The position numbers were made by a program, and so were the translations under genes. From Coxiellaceae bacterium (GTDB lineage: Bacteria > Pseudomonadota > Gammaproteobacteria > Comchoanobacterales > Comchoanobacteraceae), in the NCBI GenBank assembly GCA_902603055.1, contig CACKTD010000001.1:1-64000 (forward strand): a stretch of 64,000 nucleotides of DNA, in the 5' to 3' direction. Shown piece by piece: positions 54,760-63,226 of the stretch (the first letter of the stretch is position 1; each line of letters starts with the position of its first letter). Under the pieces are notes generated by a model. It searched no databases, was not told where the DNA came from, and was given only the letters and a program-made list of their open reading frames with translations.

Positions 54760-55520
54760 TTGACTCCCATTGCCATTTGACACATATCGAAGGGCTTTCT
54801 GTGGAAGAGTTAGTAGAAAACGCGTTAGCAAACAAGGTTACACAAATGCTAAACATTTGTGTTGATCGCAGTGATTTTAAGCCTAACCTAAAGGTATCTC
54901 AAACCCATCAAGCGGTCAGATCCACAATTGGTATGCATCCGTGTGATATTGATGTTCATGATGAATCCATATGGGATGATATGCGTGCATTAATAGAAAA
55001 ACATCCAGATGTTTTTATTGGAATCGGTGAAACTGGATTAGATTATTATCATTCTCAAGAATTAAAAAAAGAACAACAAGCATTTTTTTGTAATCACATT
55101 GATTTAGCGACAGACTATGATTTGCCACTTGTTGTACATTCGCGCAGTGCTCCAGATGATACGGTAGGTATTATCAAGGAAAAGTCACCTAAAAAGGCAA
55201 TTATTCATTGCTTTACTGAGTCTAAAAAAATGGCAGAACAGTGTTTAGACCTTGGATGCTATATTTCGTTTTCTGGTATCATTACATTTAAAAATGCAGC
55301 TGAACTCAGAGAGGTTGTCGATATAGTTCCTTTAGAAAGAATGTTAATAGAAACGGACTCACCTTACTTAGCGCCAGTACCATATCGTGGAAAAACAAAT
55401 CAACCAGCGTATGTCAGTGAAGTTGCCAGAAAAGTAGCAGAGATCAAAGGGATTTCTTTTGAGAGTGTTGCAAACCAAACCACACAAAACTTTAAATCTT
55501 TGTTTAATTGGTCGTTATAA
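54753..55520 (+). CDS. tatD: TatD-family metal-dependent deoxyribonuclease
   Basis: The 255-residue TIM-barrel hydrolase binds metals through DSHCHL near the N-terminus, GETGLDYYHS, VVHSR, IIHCFTES and ETDSPYLAP. The family includes TatD and YcfH nucleases or D-aminoacyl-tRNA deacylases. YcfH-type is possible given the IGMHPCDI segment. It ends six bases into the convergent yceF gene. Confidence 0.9.
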   Translation: MLIDSHCHLTHIEGLSVEELVENALANKVTQMLNICVDRSDFKPNLKVSQTHQAVRSTIGMHPCDIDVHDESIWDDMRALIEKHPDVFIGIGETGLDYYHSQELKKEQQAFFCNHIDLATDYDLPLVVHSRSAPDDTVGIIKEKSPKKAIIHCFTESKKMAEQCLDLGCYISFSGIITFKNAAELREVVDIVPLERMLIETDSPYLAPVPYRGKTNQPAYVSEVARKVAEIKGISFESVANQTTQNFKSLFNWSL

Positions 55521-56102
55521 ATCAACTAGGCCATGATGACTAAATAGCTCGGTTAGCGCTATGAGTGGCATCCCATAGATAGCAAAAGGATCAACACTTT
55601 CAATGGACTCAATTAACAGAATGCCAAGATTTTCAACAGATAAAGAGCCAGCACACTTTAAAATAGAGTCACTTTTAATATAGCTTTCAATGGTGTTTTG
55701 AGATAGTTCACGAAATTTTACCTTGCAGGTGATTGTTTTCTGAAGAATAGAGCCTTGAAAGCCAACACTGACATTGGCCAATGATCGAACTAAATTCCCG
55801 CTACATTTTGATAATTGCTCAAAAGCATGTTCTTTGTCAGTTGGTTTACCTAGTATCTCATTATCCAAAATAATAACTTGATCTCCACCAATAACAACAG
55901 CATCAGGATATTGCTGCATGATTGAATCACATTTGCGTTTACCTAAACGAGTAACTAAACTCTTAGGAGATTCATCCTCTAGCCTAGATTCATCAATATT
56001 GCTAGGGATTACTGTAAATGGAAGCTCAAGCTGTTTAATTATGCGTTGACGCATGATAGAGCTTGATGCCAATATATACTGATGAGCTAAATTAAAATTC
56101 AT
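55515..56102 (-). CDS. yceF: Maf-like nucleotide pyrophosphatase, YceF type
   Basis: The 195-residue enzyme hydrolyses modified nucleotides (m7GTP in E. coli YceF) and so cleans the nucleotide pool. ILASSSIMRQRI is the Maf P-loop-like start, and VIGGDQVIILDNEILGKP and CAGSLSVENLG are YceF-like. Its ATG is only ten bases from the divergent mutM ATG. Confidence 0.88.
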   Translation of the reverse strand: MNFNLAHQYILASSSIMRQRIIKQLELPFTVIPSNIDESRLEDESPKSLVTRLGKRKCDSIMQQYPDAVVIGGDQVIILDNEILGKPTDKEHAFEQLSKCSGNLVRSLANVSVGFQGSILQKTITCKVKFRELSQNTIESYIKSDSILKCAGSLSVENLGILLIESIESVDPFAIYGMPLIALTELFSHHGLVDL

Positions 56103-56112
56103 TACCGTTACT

Positions 56113-56931
56113 ATGCCTGAGTTACCAGAAGTTCAAACAACCATTAATGGGATAAGTCCATATATCTGTTCTTATGAGATTAAAAACATCTCAATTTTTC
56201 AATATCAATTAAGATATATCATTGATCATACCATAAAATCCCTAATAGGACAAAGGTGTCTCAATGTGATAAGACGGGCTAAGTATATTATTGCTATGTT
56301 TACTGATGTGGTTTTAGTCATACATTTAGGAATGAGTGGTAGTTTAAGAGTGTCTCAAAGTGTTGATAATCTAAAAAAGCATGATCATGTTGTTTTTGAA
56401 ATGGGGCCAAAAAGTTATTTAATTTATCATGACCCTCGTCGTTTTGGTTTTATCAAAATATATTCTACACTCGATAAAGTACCATATTTTAAGACTTTAG
56501 GAGTTGAACCATTATCAGATTTTTTTAATGATAGTTTTTTATACACAGCTTTTCAGAAGACAGACCGATCAGTGAAAGTAGTCCTTATGGATCAGAAGGT
56601 GGTGGTGGGTGTGGGTAATATTTATGCAACAGAAGTACTCTTTCAATGTGGGATTGATCCACGCTTATCCGCTAAAAAAGTGCCACTATTTCAAGTGAGC
56701 GCATTGGTGTTAGCTATTAAAAATATGTTGAAACGCGCTATCAAACAAGGAGGAACAACGCTCCGAGATTTTGTGTCAGGTGATAGTCAGCCTGGATATT
56801 TCAAGCAAAGCCTCAAAGTATATGGACGTTCTGGTGAGGAGTGTTTTGATTGTAAGGAAACGATAAGATCTATCAAACAAGCACAACGTACTACGGCATT
56901 TTGTCCACAGTGTCAGTCTTGTAACTTATGA
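56113..56931 (+). CDS. mutM: Formamidopyrimidine-DNA glycosylase
   Basis: The 272-residue repair enzyme removes 8-oxoguanine. The catalytic P2-E3 (MPELPEV), the HLGMSGSLR block, and the C-terminal zinc finger (CFDCKETIRS and CPQCQSC) are intact, as is the helix-two-turn-helix. Its 3' end overlaps the convergent ferredoxin gene by 19 bases. Confidence 0.95.
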   Translation: MPELPEVQTTINGISPYICSYEIKNISIFQYQLRYIIDHTIKSLIGQRCLNVIRRAKYIIAMFTDVVLVIHLGMSGSLRVSQSVDNLKKHDHVVFEMGPKSYLIYHDPRRFGFIKIYSTLDKVPYFKTLGVEPLSDFFNDSFLYTAFQKTDRSVKVVLMDQKVVVGVGNIYATEVLFQCGIDPRLSAKKVPLFQVSALVLAIKNMLKRAIKQGGTTLRDFVSGDSQPGYFKQSLKVYGRSGEECFDCKETIRSIKQAQRTTAFCPQCQSCNL

Positions 56932-57152
56932 AATCGCTTGAGTAAGGTATCAGATGTTTCTTTAATGCCAATATCAATGCACTCAACAGGACACAATAAC
57001 TGACATTGAGGCTCATCATGATGCCCTACACATTCCGTACATAAGTCAGGGTTAATAACATAATAATTCTCGCCCATTGAAATCGCATCATTAGGACATG
57101 CCGGCTCGCAAACATCACAGTTAATACACTCATCTGAAATCTTTAAAGCCAT
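56913..57152 (-). CDS. yfhL: YfhL-like 2[4Fe-4S] ferredoxin
   Basis: The 79-residue protein carries nine cysteines in two clusters: C9, C12, C15, C19 and C38, C41, C50, C54, C58, with the Cys-rich insert CTECVGHHDEPQC typical of the YfhL/Allochromatium type. Its start overlaps the coaD stop by one base, so coaD and this gene are coupled. Confidence 0.93.
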   Translation of the reverse strand: MALKISDECINCDVCEPACPNDAISMGENYYVINPDLCTECVGHHDEPQCQLLCPVECIDIGIKETSDTLLKRFHKLQD

Positions 57153-57646
57153 TATGCAACCTCCTCAATGATCGCTTTTGGTAAAAAGGGAGTAAGATCA
57201 CCATTTTGATGTATGATTTGTCGAACCAAAGAGGAATTAATATGGGATAGTTCCTGAGATGGTTGTAAAAACATGGTTAGGCATTGGTTGTTTATGTATT
57301 TATTCATATAGGCCATTTGTGACTCGTAATTAAAATCTTCGGCAGATCGTAGTCCCCTAGCAATCAAAAAATGATTGCTATGATTTTTAAAGTAATCAAC
57401 CAGTAAACCGTTGTCAACAATATCCACAGAAACATTCTGCAAACTCTGTGTTGCAAGTGAAACGAGTTTTGCGCGCTTAGTCTCAGAAAGCATATGGTTT
57501 TTTGAAGAATTAGAACACACTAAGACAGTAACAGATGAAAACAGATGTAGTAGCTGTTTAACAATACTTAAGTGACCTAGCGTAAAAGGGTCAAAAGAGC
57601 CTGGAAAGTAAACCTGATTATGACTTTTCAAAATTCTCTGATACAA
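57152..57646 (-). CDS. coaD: Phosphopantetheine adenylyltransferase
   Basis: The 164-residue enzyme makes dephospho-CoA. FPGSFDPFTLGHLSI holds the TxGH nucleotidyl-transfer motif, and RGLRSAEDFNYESQMAYMN is the second signature. The start codon is uncertain: TTG at 57646 (used here) or an in-frame TTG at 57631; both lie near the sodB stop, which overlaps by up to 29 bases. Confidence 0.92.
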   Translation of the reverse strand: MYQRILKSHNQVYFPGSFDPFTLGHLSIVKQLLHLFSSVTVLVCSNSSKNHMLSETKRAKLVSLATQSLQNVSVDIVDNGLLVDYFKNHSNHFLIARGLRSAEDFNYESQMAYMNKYINNQCLTMFLQPSQELSHINSSLVRQIIHQNGDLTPFLPKAIIEEVA

Positions 57647-58205
57647 ATTGCCAATTAATGATTTTCATGAAGTTATCAAGGTACAACCCACGATTGTTTC
57701 GTGTATCTACATAGTATGCATGTTCCCACACATCACAAACCAAAAGGGCTGTGTAGATGGACTCTCTAATAGGAAGATCAGCATTTGATGTGTTGAGAAT
57801 GGATAGTTTATTTTCACGGTCCTTAACAAGCCATGTCCAACCTGAGCCAAAATTATTTAACGCGTGTGTCTTTAACTCAAGAAGCATTTGATCTAAAGAA
57901 CCAAAAGCACTATTAATTGCATTGAGTAATTCTTCAGAAGGTTGAACGTTTTTCTCAGGAGTCATACAACTCCAGTAGAAAGTATGGTTCCATATTTGGG
58001 CTGCATTATTAAAAACACCACCAGTTTCTTGTTGGATTAACTCAACAAGTGTTTTTGAAGCTAAAGGTGTGTTTTCTACCAATCCGTTTAACTTATCTAC
58101 ATATGTTTTGTGATGTTTACCATAGTGATATTCTAAGGTTTCTGCTGTGATATACGGCTCTAAAGCATCCATTTCATAGGGTAATGGTGGAAGTTTGTGT
58201 GTCAT
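57618..58205 (-). CDS. sodB: Superoxide dismutase, iron type
   Basis: The 195-residue enzyme disproportionates superoxide. Metal ligands lie in LEYHYGKHHKTYV, HTFYWSCM and VWEHAYYVD. FGSGWTWLV and the FGSLDQMLLE segment fit the Fe/Mn family, and the FeSOD assignment follows the general gammaproteobacterial pattern. GAGG six bases before the ATG and a TATAAT on this strand (58228-58233) mark the start region. coaD follows, overlapping. Confidence 0.92.
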   Translation of the reverse strand: MTHKLPPLPYEMDALEPYITAETLEYHYGKHHKTYVDKLNGLVENTPLASKTLVELIQQETGGVFNNAAQIWNHTFYWSCMTPEKNVQPSEELLNAINSAFGSLDQMLLELKTHALNNFGSGWTWLVKDRENKLSILNTSNADLPIRESIYTALLVCDVWEHAYYVDTRNNRGLYLDNFMKIINWQFVSENFEKS

Positions 58206-58227
58206 GTTTACCTCATATTCTATCTTA

Positions 58228-58233
58228 ATTATA
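58228..58233 (-). promoter_or_regulatory. -10 element of sodB
   Basis: The minus strand reads TATAAT here, 22 bases upstream of the sodB ATG, inside the 88-base divergent region with rsmB. A second TATAAT lies a few bases further upstream. No clear -35 was found for either. Confidence 0.35.
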
Positions 58234-58293
58234 ACATTATAAATATAAAGGATCTAGTATCTGTTGGTTTTTAAAGGAATATGATAGTTTATT

Positions 58294-59541
58294 ATGATGA
58301 AGAGTTTAAAAATTGAAGATAGCATCACGTATAAAGTATACCAAGTGGTGTCACCAATCATTCATCAAAAAAAGTTTCTTGACCCCCATCACTCTTTTTT
58401 CTCTGGAAAAAGTGGTCCGGTTGTGTGGGATGTTACCAAGGAAGTGTTGCGATGGTATGATCGCTATATTGCAATTATCAGTGGGTATTTACAAAAACCA
58501 CTAAAAAATAAAGATAATAACTTACTTCTCATCATGGTGATAGGCTGGGTTCAGCTTACTCGTGCACCAACACGACACTATTACTTTGTTAATGAAACAG
58601 TTGGAATGATGACTGTTGTTGGAAAGTCTTGGTTTAAAGGTGTTGCAAATGCGGTGTTTAGAAAATTATTGGTATTGCCTCTATATGCTCATAAAATGTA
58701 CATTGATAATCCAGTAATAAGGTTTTCTCACCCACAATGGCTTCTTGATCAACTAAGACAAGACTGGCCGGATTGTTGGGAAAAAATTGCTCTTGCTAAT
58801 AATTTAAAGCCAATGGTTTGGGCAACATTGCTGAGGGATATTGATGTTGATAAAACGATGTCGGAACACCCATATATAAAAGGAGCAGTACAACTTCCCT
58901 CTATTCGTGAGTGGCCTGAAATGCTAAAAGATAAGATGTATATTCAAGATATTGCGGCACAGCATTTAAAACTATTGTTACCAAACATTAAGCCTCAACG
59001 CGTATTAGATGCGTGTAGTGCACCAGGTGGTAAAGCAATTATCATGCATCAAAAATATCCAAATGCACAAATGGTGTGTACAGATCAGTCACAGGCCCGA
59101 TTAAACACCCTATCTGAGAACTTTAATCGTTTGGGCTTGAAGGGTGTTCGTGTTCTAGAGTATGATTGGTTAAATTCAAAGGATAGTAAAGAATCTTATG
59201 ATTTAATTCTTTTGGATGCTCCTTGTTCTGGAGGTGGTGTGATAAAAAGACACCCTGAAAAAAAACGTCATGAGATTGATTTCAAGCGGCTAGCAAAACA
59301 ACAGCTTGAGCTTTTTAGTAAACTGTGGGCTCAGTTAAAATCTGGTGGTTTTTTTATTTATTCTACGTGCTCTTTATTTAAAGTAGAAAATGATGGTGTC
59401 GTCGATCAATTTTTACAATCCCATGACGCCAAAGTCTTAAACCTTCCTTGTTATAAATATCAGCGAAAAACAGTGTATGGATGGCAGATTCTACCATCCT
59501 ATGAAAGTGATGGGCATTATTTCTCGGTGTTAAAAAAATAA
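58294..59541 (+). CDS. rsmB: 16S rRNA (cytosine-967-C5)-methyltransferase RsmB
   Basis: The 415-residue enzyme has an N-terminal NusB-like helical domain and a SAM domain (LDACSAPGGKAIIM). The catalytic cysteines lie in DAPCSGGGVIKRHPE and YSTCSLFKVEND. It is close in length to E. coli RsmB (429). fmt and def, its usual neighbours, are not present. It converges on the DamX-like gene with no gap. Confidence 0.88.
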   Translation: MMKSLKIEDSITYKVYQVVSPIIHQKKFLDPHHSFFSGKSGPVVWDVTKEVLRWYDRYIAIISGYLQKPLKNKDNNLLLIMVIGWVQLTRAPTRHYYFVNETVGMMTVVGKSWFKGVANAVFRKLLVLPLYAHKMYIDNPVIRFSHPQWLLDQLRQDWPDCWEKIALANNLKPMVWATLLRDIDVDKTMSEHPYIKGAVQLPSIREWPEMLKDKMYIQDIAAQHLKLLLPNIKPQRVLDACSAPGGKAIIMHQKYPNAQMVCTDQSQARLNTLSENFNRLGLKGVRVLEYDWLNSKDSKESYDLILLDAPCSGGGVIKRHPEKKRHEIDFKRLAKQQLELFSKLWAQLKSGGFFIYSTCSLFKVENDGVVDQFLQSHDAKVLNLPCYKYQRKTVYGWQILPSYESDGHYFSVLKK

Positions 59542-60759
59542 TTAGCTTTGAATAATTTCTTCAGCTTGAACCTGTCTTAACCATGGATTGTAATGTTTTA
59601 GCTCTTCAGGTAGTTTGGAAAGTGCTTTTCGAGCATCTTCTTTAGTGAAAAAAGGACCGTAATATAAAACATACCAAGGGTTACCCTCACTGTCTTTTTT
59701 ACGAATGAACATTGGGCTTGGAGATAGTTTACTTAAGCTTTTGTCAATACGTTGAAGGCTGCTAGGCTTATGAACACCAAGAATTTGAATCGTGTAAAGT
59801 GGCATAAATGTTTGTTTTATCTGCTGAGTGTTGGGTAATTCTTCTGCTTTAGCTGGTAAAGACAGTTTCGGTGCTGTGGCTACAGTTGGTATAATTTTAG
59901 ATGTCTTTGGTTTATAAAAATAAGTTTTTATAGATTGGATAATATGTGTGTTTTTGATGACGTCTAAATGTTTCCATGTAAAGAACATGGATCCAAAGAG
60001 AATCGCACAGTAAAAAATCACCTTAGTTACTTTATATAAGAAAGTCCATGAGAATGTTTTTGTCTGGTGTGTTTGGTAGTGGCCATCACTGAAGATAAAT
60101 TGTTCAATCAGTTTAGGGATCCCCTGAGTTTTCGAGCGAATGGCTACCAATTGACGTTTACTCAAGGTAGTATCTATGTGTCTTTGCGCCATTTGTTTTA
60201 TTTCTGTATCATTGAGCGGTTGAAGCTCAATGGTGGTGGTATCATGGTGTGTTGCAAATTGCTTATCAATCTCACCGATCATATTTGATGAGCAAAATAA
60301 TACAAACTGCAAGCATGGGCGGCTATCAGCAATCTGAATGATTGCAGACAATGTGTTTGCAGGTAGTTTTTCAACATCATCAATAATAAATGTATGATTT
60401 GAGTGTACTGTAGAGAGCGCGGATATTAGGTGAGAAACACGATCAAGGGATTCGTCTCTTTGGTATGTTAAATCAATGCCTAACTGAGTGCTGATGAATT
60501 TTGAAAAATTATATAGGGTAGTACCCGGTGATCCGCATAAAAAATGAGTATTAGTTAGATCATGGTTTATTTGGTTGGCTAAATATGTTTTTCCAATCCC
60601 CTTTTGTCCATATGCAATAACAACTTGGGGAGATTTTTCGAGCACTCGGCTAAGAGCGCCATAATTTTTGCCCTTCACCGCATGATTTGAACGACATTTA
60701 TCGATAAAATCATCTAGAACTGATATGTAGCCGGTCATAAAATTAATAAACCATCCCAA
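59542..60759 (-). CDS. DamX-like AAA ATPase with C-terminal SPOR-type domain
   Basis: The 405-residue protein has an N-terminal ATPase domain (Walker A YGQKGIGKTYL, Walker B HTFIIDDVE), one central membrane helix (VTKVIFYCAILFGSMFF), and a C-terminal SPOR-like domain (YTIQILGVHKPSSL, PWYVLYYGPFFTKEDARKALSKLP). DamX proteins bind septal peptidoglycan during division. The topology puts the ATPase in the cytoplasm. An ATG at 60738 is an alternative start; neither has a strong ribosome-binding site. Confidence 0.82.
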   Translation of the reverse strand: MGWFINFMTGYISVLDDFIDKCRSNHAVKGKNYGALSRVLEKSPQVVIAYGQKGIGKTYLANQINHDLTNTHFLCGSPGTTLYNFSKFISTQLGIDLTYQRDESLDRVSHLISALSTVHSNHTFIIDDVEKLPANTLSAIIQIADSRPCLQFVLFCSSNMIGEIDKQFATHHDTTTIELQPLNDTEIKQMAQRHIDTTLSKRQLVAIRSKTQGIPKLIEQFIFSDGHYQTHQTKTFSWTFLYKVTKVIFYCAILFGSMFFTWKHLDVIKNTHIIQSIKTYFYKPKTSKIIPTVATAPKLSLPAKAEELPNTQQIKQTFMPLYTIQILGVHKPSSLQRIDKSLSKLSPSPMFIRKKDSEGNPWYVLYYGPFFTKEDARKALSKLPEELKHYNPWLRQVQAEEIIQS

Positions 60760-60865
60760 TATAAATAAGAGGATGCGCTTTTATGGGAGGTTTTTCAACG
60801 GCGCTTTTGCTTTAGGGCGTGTAGGTCATTGACTCTGATTATTTTAGGTAAAAACATAATAAATA

Positions 60866-61945
60866 CTATTTTCCAATGCGAAAAAAGATAACATCACCAT
60901 CTTGTACGACATAATCTTTTCCTTCTACACACCAGACACCTTGCTTTTTTGCTTCTGTTTCACCTGCATATTTAATGAAGTTAGCATAGCTAATAACCTC
61001 AGCGCGTATGAACTTTTTAAAAAAATCTGTATGAATAACACCTGCTGCTGATTGTGCATTTGTTGCAACCGGAATGGTCCAGGATCGAATTTCTTTTGGT
61101 CCTACTGTAAAGTAGTTGTGCAAACCAAGGAGTTTATAACCCTCTTGAATTACTCGATTTAGGCCTGGCTCACTCATGTTAAGATCCTGTAAAAAGAGCG
61201 CTTGATCTTCTGGGTCGAGCTTAGCGATCTCTGACTCAATTTTTGCACATATTTTGATGGCGATGGTGTTTTTGGACTGAGCATAGCGCTGGACCGCTTC
61301 AAAAAGCTTAGGATCACTATCATCTTCATCAATATTGGCAATATAGATGATAGGCTTAGTGCTGATAAGACCAATATCACTAGCGATGGATGCAAGGGTT
61401 TCATCTAACCGATGCACGTCATTGGCATTAAATAAATCCAATAGTGCTTGCAGCTGATTTAAGTATTTAATGGATTCTTTATTTCCTGATTTTGCAACTT
61501 TCTTAGTTTTTTCAATATGTTTTTCGATTGTCTGCATATCTGCAATTAATAACTCTGTTTCAATGATTTCGATATCACTAATAGGGTCTGTGCTTTCGTC
61601 AACACGAATGACATCAGGATCAGAAAAACATCTTACAACATGTGCAATTGCTTGTGTTTCTCGAATATGACCTAAGAACTTATTTCCTAACCCCTCACCT
61701 TGTGAAGCGTTTTTAACCAATCCGGCAATATCGACAAAATGAACGAATGATGGAATTACTTTTTCAGTAGTAACAATCTCATTTAATTTATTTAAACGTT
61801 GGTCAGGCACTTCGACGACACCAACATTCGGGTCAATGGTGCAAAAGGGATAATTTGCTGCCTCGGCTTGATTGCATGTTAATGCATTATATAAAGAAGA
61901 TTTACCGACGTTTGGTAAACCAACAATTCCAATTTTAACGGCCAT
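60866..61945 (-). CDS. ychF: Obg-superfamily ribosome-binding ATPase YchF
   Basis: The 359-residue protein has GLPNVGKSSLYNALT (9-23), VDIAGLVKNASQGEGLGNKFL, and a C-terminal TGS domain (IRSWTIPVATNAQSAAGVIHTDF). It prefers ATP because of NxxE-type specificity in the family. It overlaps pth by 11 bases, in the usual prs-rplY-pth-ychF order. The 106 bases downstream hold nothing I can identify. Confidence 0.95.
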   Translation of the reverse strand: MAVKIGIVGLPNVGKSSLYNALTCNQAEAANYPFCTIDPNVGVVEVPDQRLNKLNEIVTTEKVIPSFVHFVDIAGLVKNASQGEGLGNKFLGHIRETQAIAHVVRCFSDPDVIRVDESTDPISDIEIIETELLIADMQTIEKHIEKTKKVAKSGNKESIKYLNQLQALLDLFNANDVHRLDETLASIASDIGLISTKPIIYIANIDEDDSDPKLFEAVQRYAQSKNTIAIKICAKIESEIAKLDPEDQALFLQDLNMSEPGLNRVIQEGYKLLGLHNYFTVGPKEIRSWTIPVATNAQSAAGVIHTDFFKKFIRAEVISYANFIKYAGETEAKKQGVWCVEGKDYVVQDGDVIFFRIGK

Positions 61946-62543
61946 AGTTGATGCAATGTAACTTATTCATAAAAGTGTCCCAGTGTCCCTGGAGAATAAG
62001 TTCAGCATAATTACATGCTTCATCTATAATGCTGTCAATCTTCTCCAATTGATCACGATTGGGAGATGATAACACATAATTGGATGATTCGCCATGTGCG
62101 TTGCGGCCAATGCCAACTCTAAGACGTACAAAGTCTTCAGATGGAAGATGTAAAAGACAGTCTTTTATACCGTTATGCCCTGCACTACCTCCACCAAGTT
62201 TTAATCGCATTGAGCCGGGTGTTAGGTCCATTTCATCATATGCGATGAGTATTTGGTTTGGTGCAATTTTGTAGTATTTTGCAAAACGAGCAATACCTGC
62301 ACCACATTCATTCATATATTTTGTAGACTCGAAGAAAAACAGTTGTTGTTGTGAGGGAAGCGTCAGTTTTTGGTATGCACCCGAAGATGCAGTTTTAAAT
62401 CCAGGCGCATTTAATTTGTCAGCCAGTAAACGCGTAAATCGTTGTCCAATGTTGTGGCGTGTTTCTTGGTAGATTGACCCTGGGTTTCCAAGACCAACAA
62501 TAAGGCGTATCGGTTGATTATTGCTTATCGTTGTTTTCGTCAT
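61935..62543 (-). CDS. pth: Peptidyl-tRNA hydrolase
   Basis: The 202-residue enzyme releases peptides from dropped-off tRNAs. The core starts IRLIVGLGNPGSIYQETRHNIG with the catalytic histidine (H30); IAYDEMDLTPG and GGGSAGHNGIKDCLLHL are intact. The ATG at 62543 is used; a longer in-frame ORF reaches 62570. It overlaps rplY by 26 bases. Confidence 0.95.
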   Translation of the reverse strand: MTKTTISNNQPIRLIVGLGNPGSIYQETRHNIGQRFTRLLADKLNAPGFKTASSGAYQKLTLPSQQQLFFFESTKYMNECGAGIARFAKYYKIAPNQILIAYDEMDLTPGSMRLKLGGGSAGHNGIKDCLLHLPSEDFVRLRVGIGRNAHGESSNYVLSSPNRDQLEKIDSIIDEACNYAELILQGHWDTFMNKLHCINYGR

Positions 62544-63216
62544 TGGTCTCTTCAGTGTTTGGCTTATCAACTTGTTCTTCAGTTACTTCATCACCTTCAG
62601 ATACTTCACCGTCTTCATCGAGTATTTCCTCAACTACTGGTTCTGGTTCCTCTTCTTTAGTTGGAGGATGAATGGCAACAACCATTGGGTTATGTTCGTC
62701 ATCAATTTCGATGGTGGTTTTCACACCTTTAGGAAATACAAGATCTGAAAAGTGTAAGCTACCATGTAGTTCAAGTTCGCTGATATCAATGGTGATGTTA
62801 TCGGGAATTTGGTTTGCTTGGCAGATGATTTCAATTTCAGTGAACCCTTGGTCTAGAACACCATTGTCGTTCTTAATACCTGGACACTCCTCTTTACCAA
62901 GTACTTCAACAGGTACTTTAACTTGTACTTCGGATGTATTACTAACTCTTAAAAAGTCTAGATGTAACACATCTCTTTTTATAGGATGTAAATGCCAATC
63001 TTTTAATAAAGCAGTCACGGTTTCTCCATCAATCTTTATATCAATAATATTTGTGTGAAATTGGTTGGTGAAAAATACTTTAGAAAGTGTTTTATGGTCT
63101 AAAACAATGGGGATGTTTGCTTTCTTTTGGCCATAAATAATTCCTGGCACTAAAGTGTTTTCAAGTTTTTGTTCCATGTCTCTTACAGAGGCACTTAGTT
63201 TAAGGTGTTTTGACAT
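62518..63216 (-). CDS. rplY: Large ribosomal subunit protein bL25 (Ctc form)
   Basis: The 232-residue protein has the N-terminal 5S-rRNA-binding L25 domain (VPGIIYGQKKANIPI, HLHPIKRDVLHLDFLRV) and the C-terminal TL5/Ctc extension, ending in a long acidic tail (EEEPEPVVEEILDEDGE onward). It lies ten bases after prs. Confidence 0.93.
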   Translation of the reverse strand: MSKHLKLSASVRDMEQKLENTLVPGIIYGQKKANIPIVLDHKTLSKVFFTNQFHTNIIDIKIDGETVTALLKDWHLHPIKRDVLHLDFLRVSNTSEVQVKVPVEVLGKEECPGIKNDNGVLDQGFTEIEIICQANQIPDNITIDISELELHGSLHFSDLVFPKGVKTTIEIDDEHNPMVVAIHPPTKEEEPEPVVEEILDEDGEVSEGDEVTEEQVDKPNTEETNDENNDKQ

Positions 63217-63226
63217 ATCAATCTCA

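Noticed and set aside
60760-60865. Possible small RNA between the DamX-like gene and ychF
   Set aside because: There are short GC-rich stretches, but I could not build a convincing stem set or a terminator, and no tRNA or 4.5S-like pattern.
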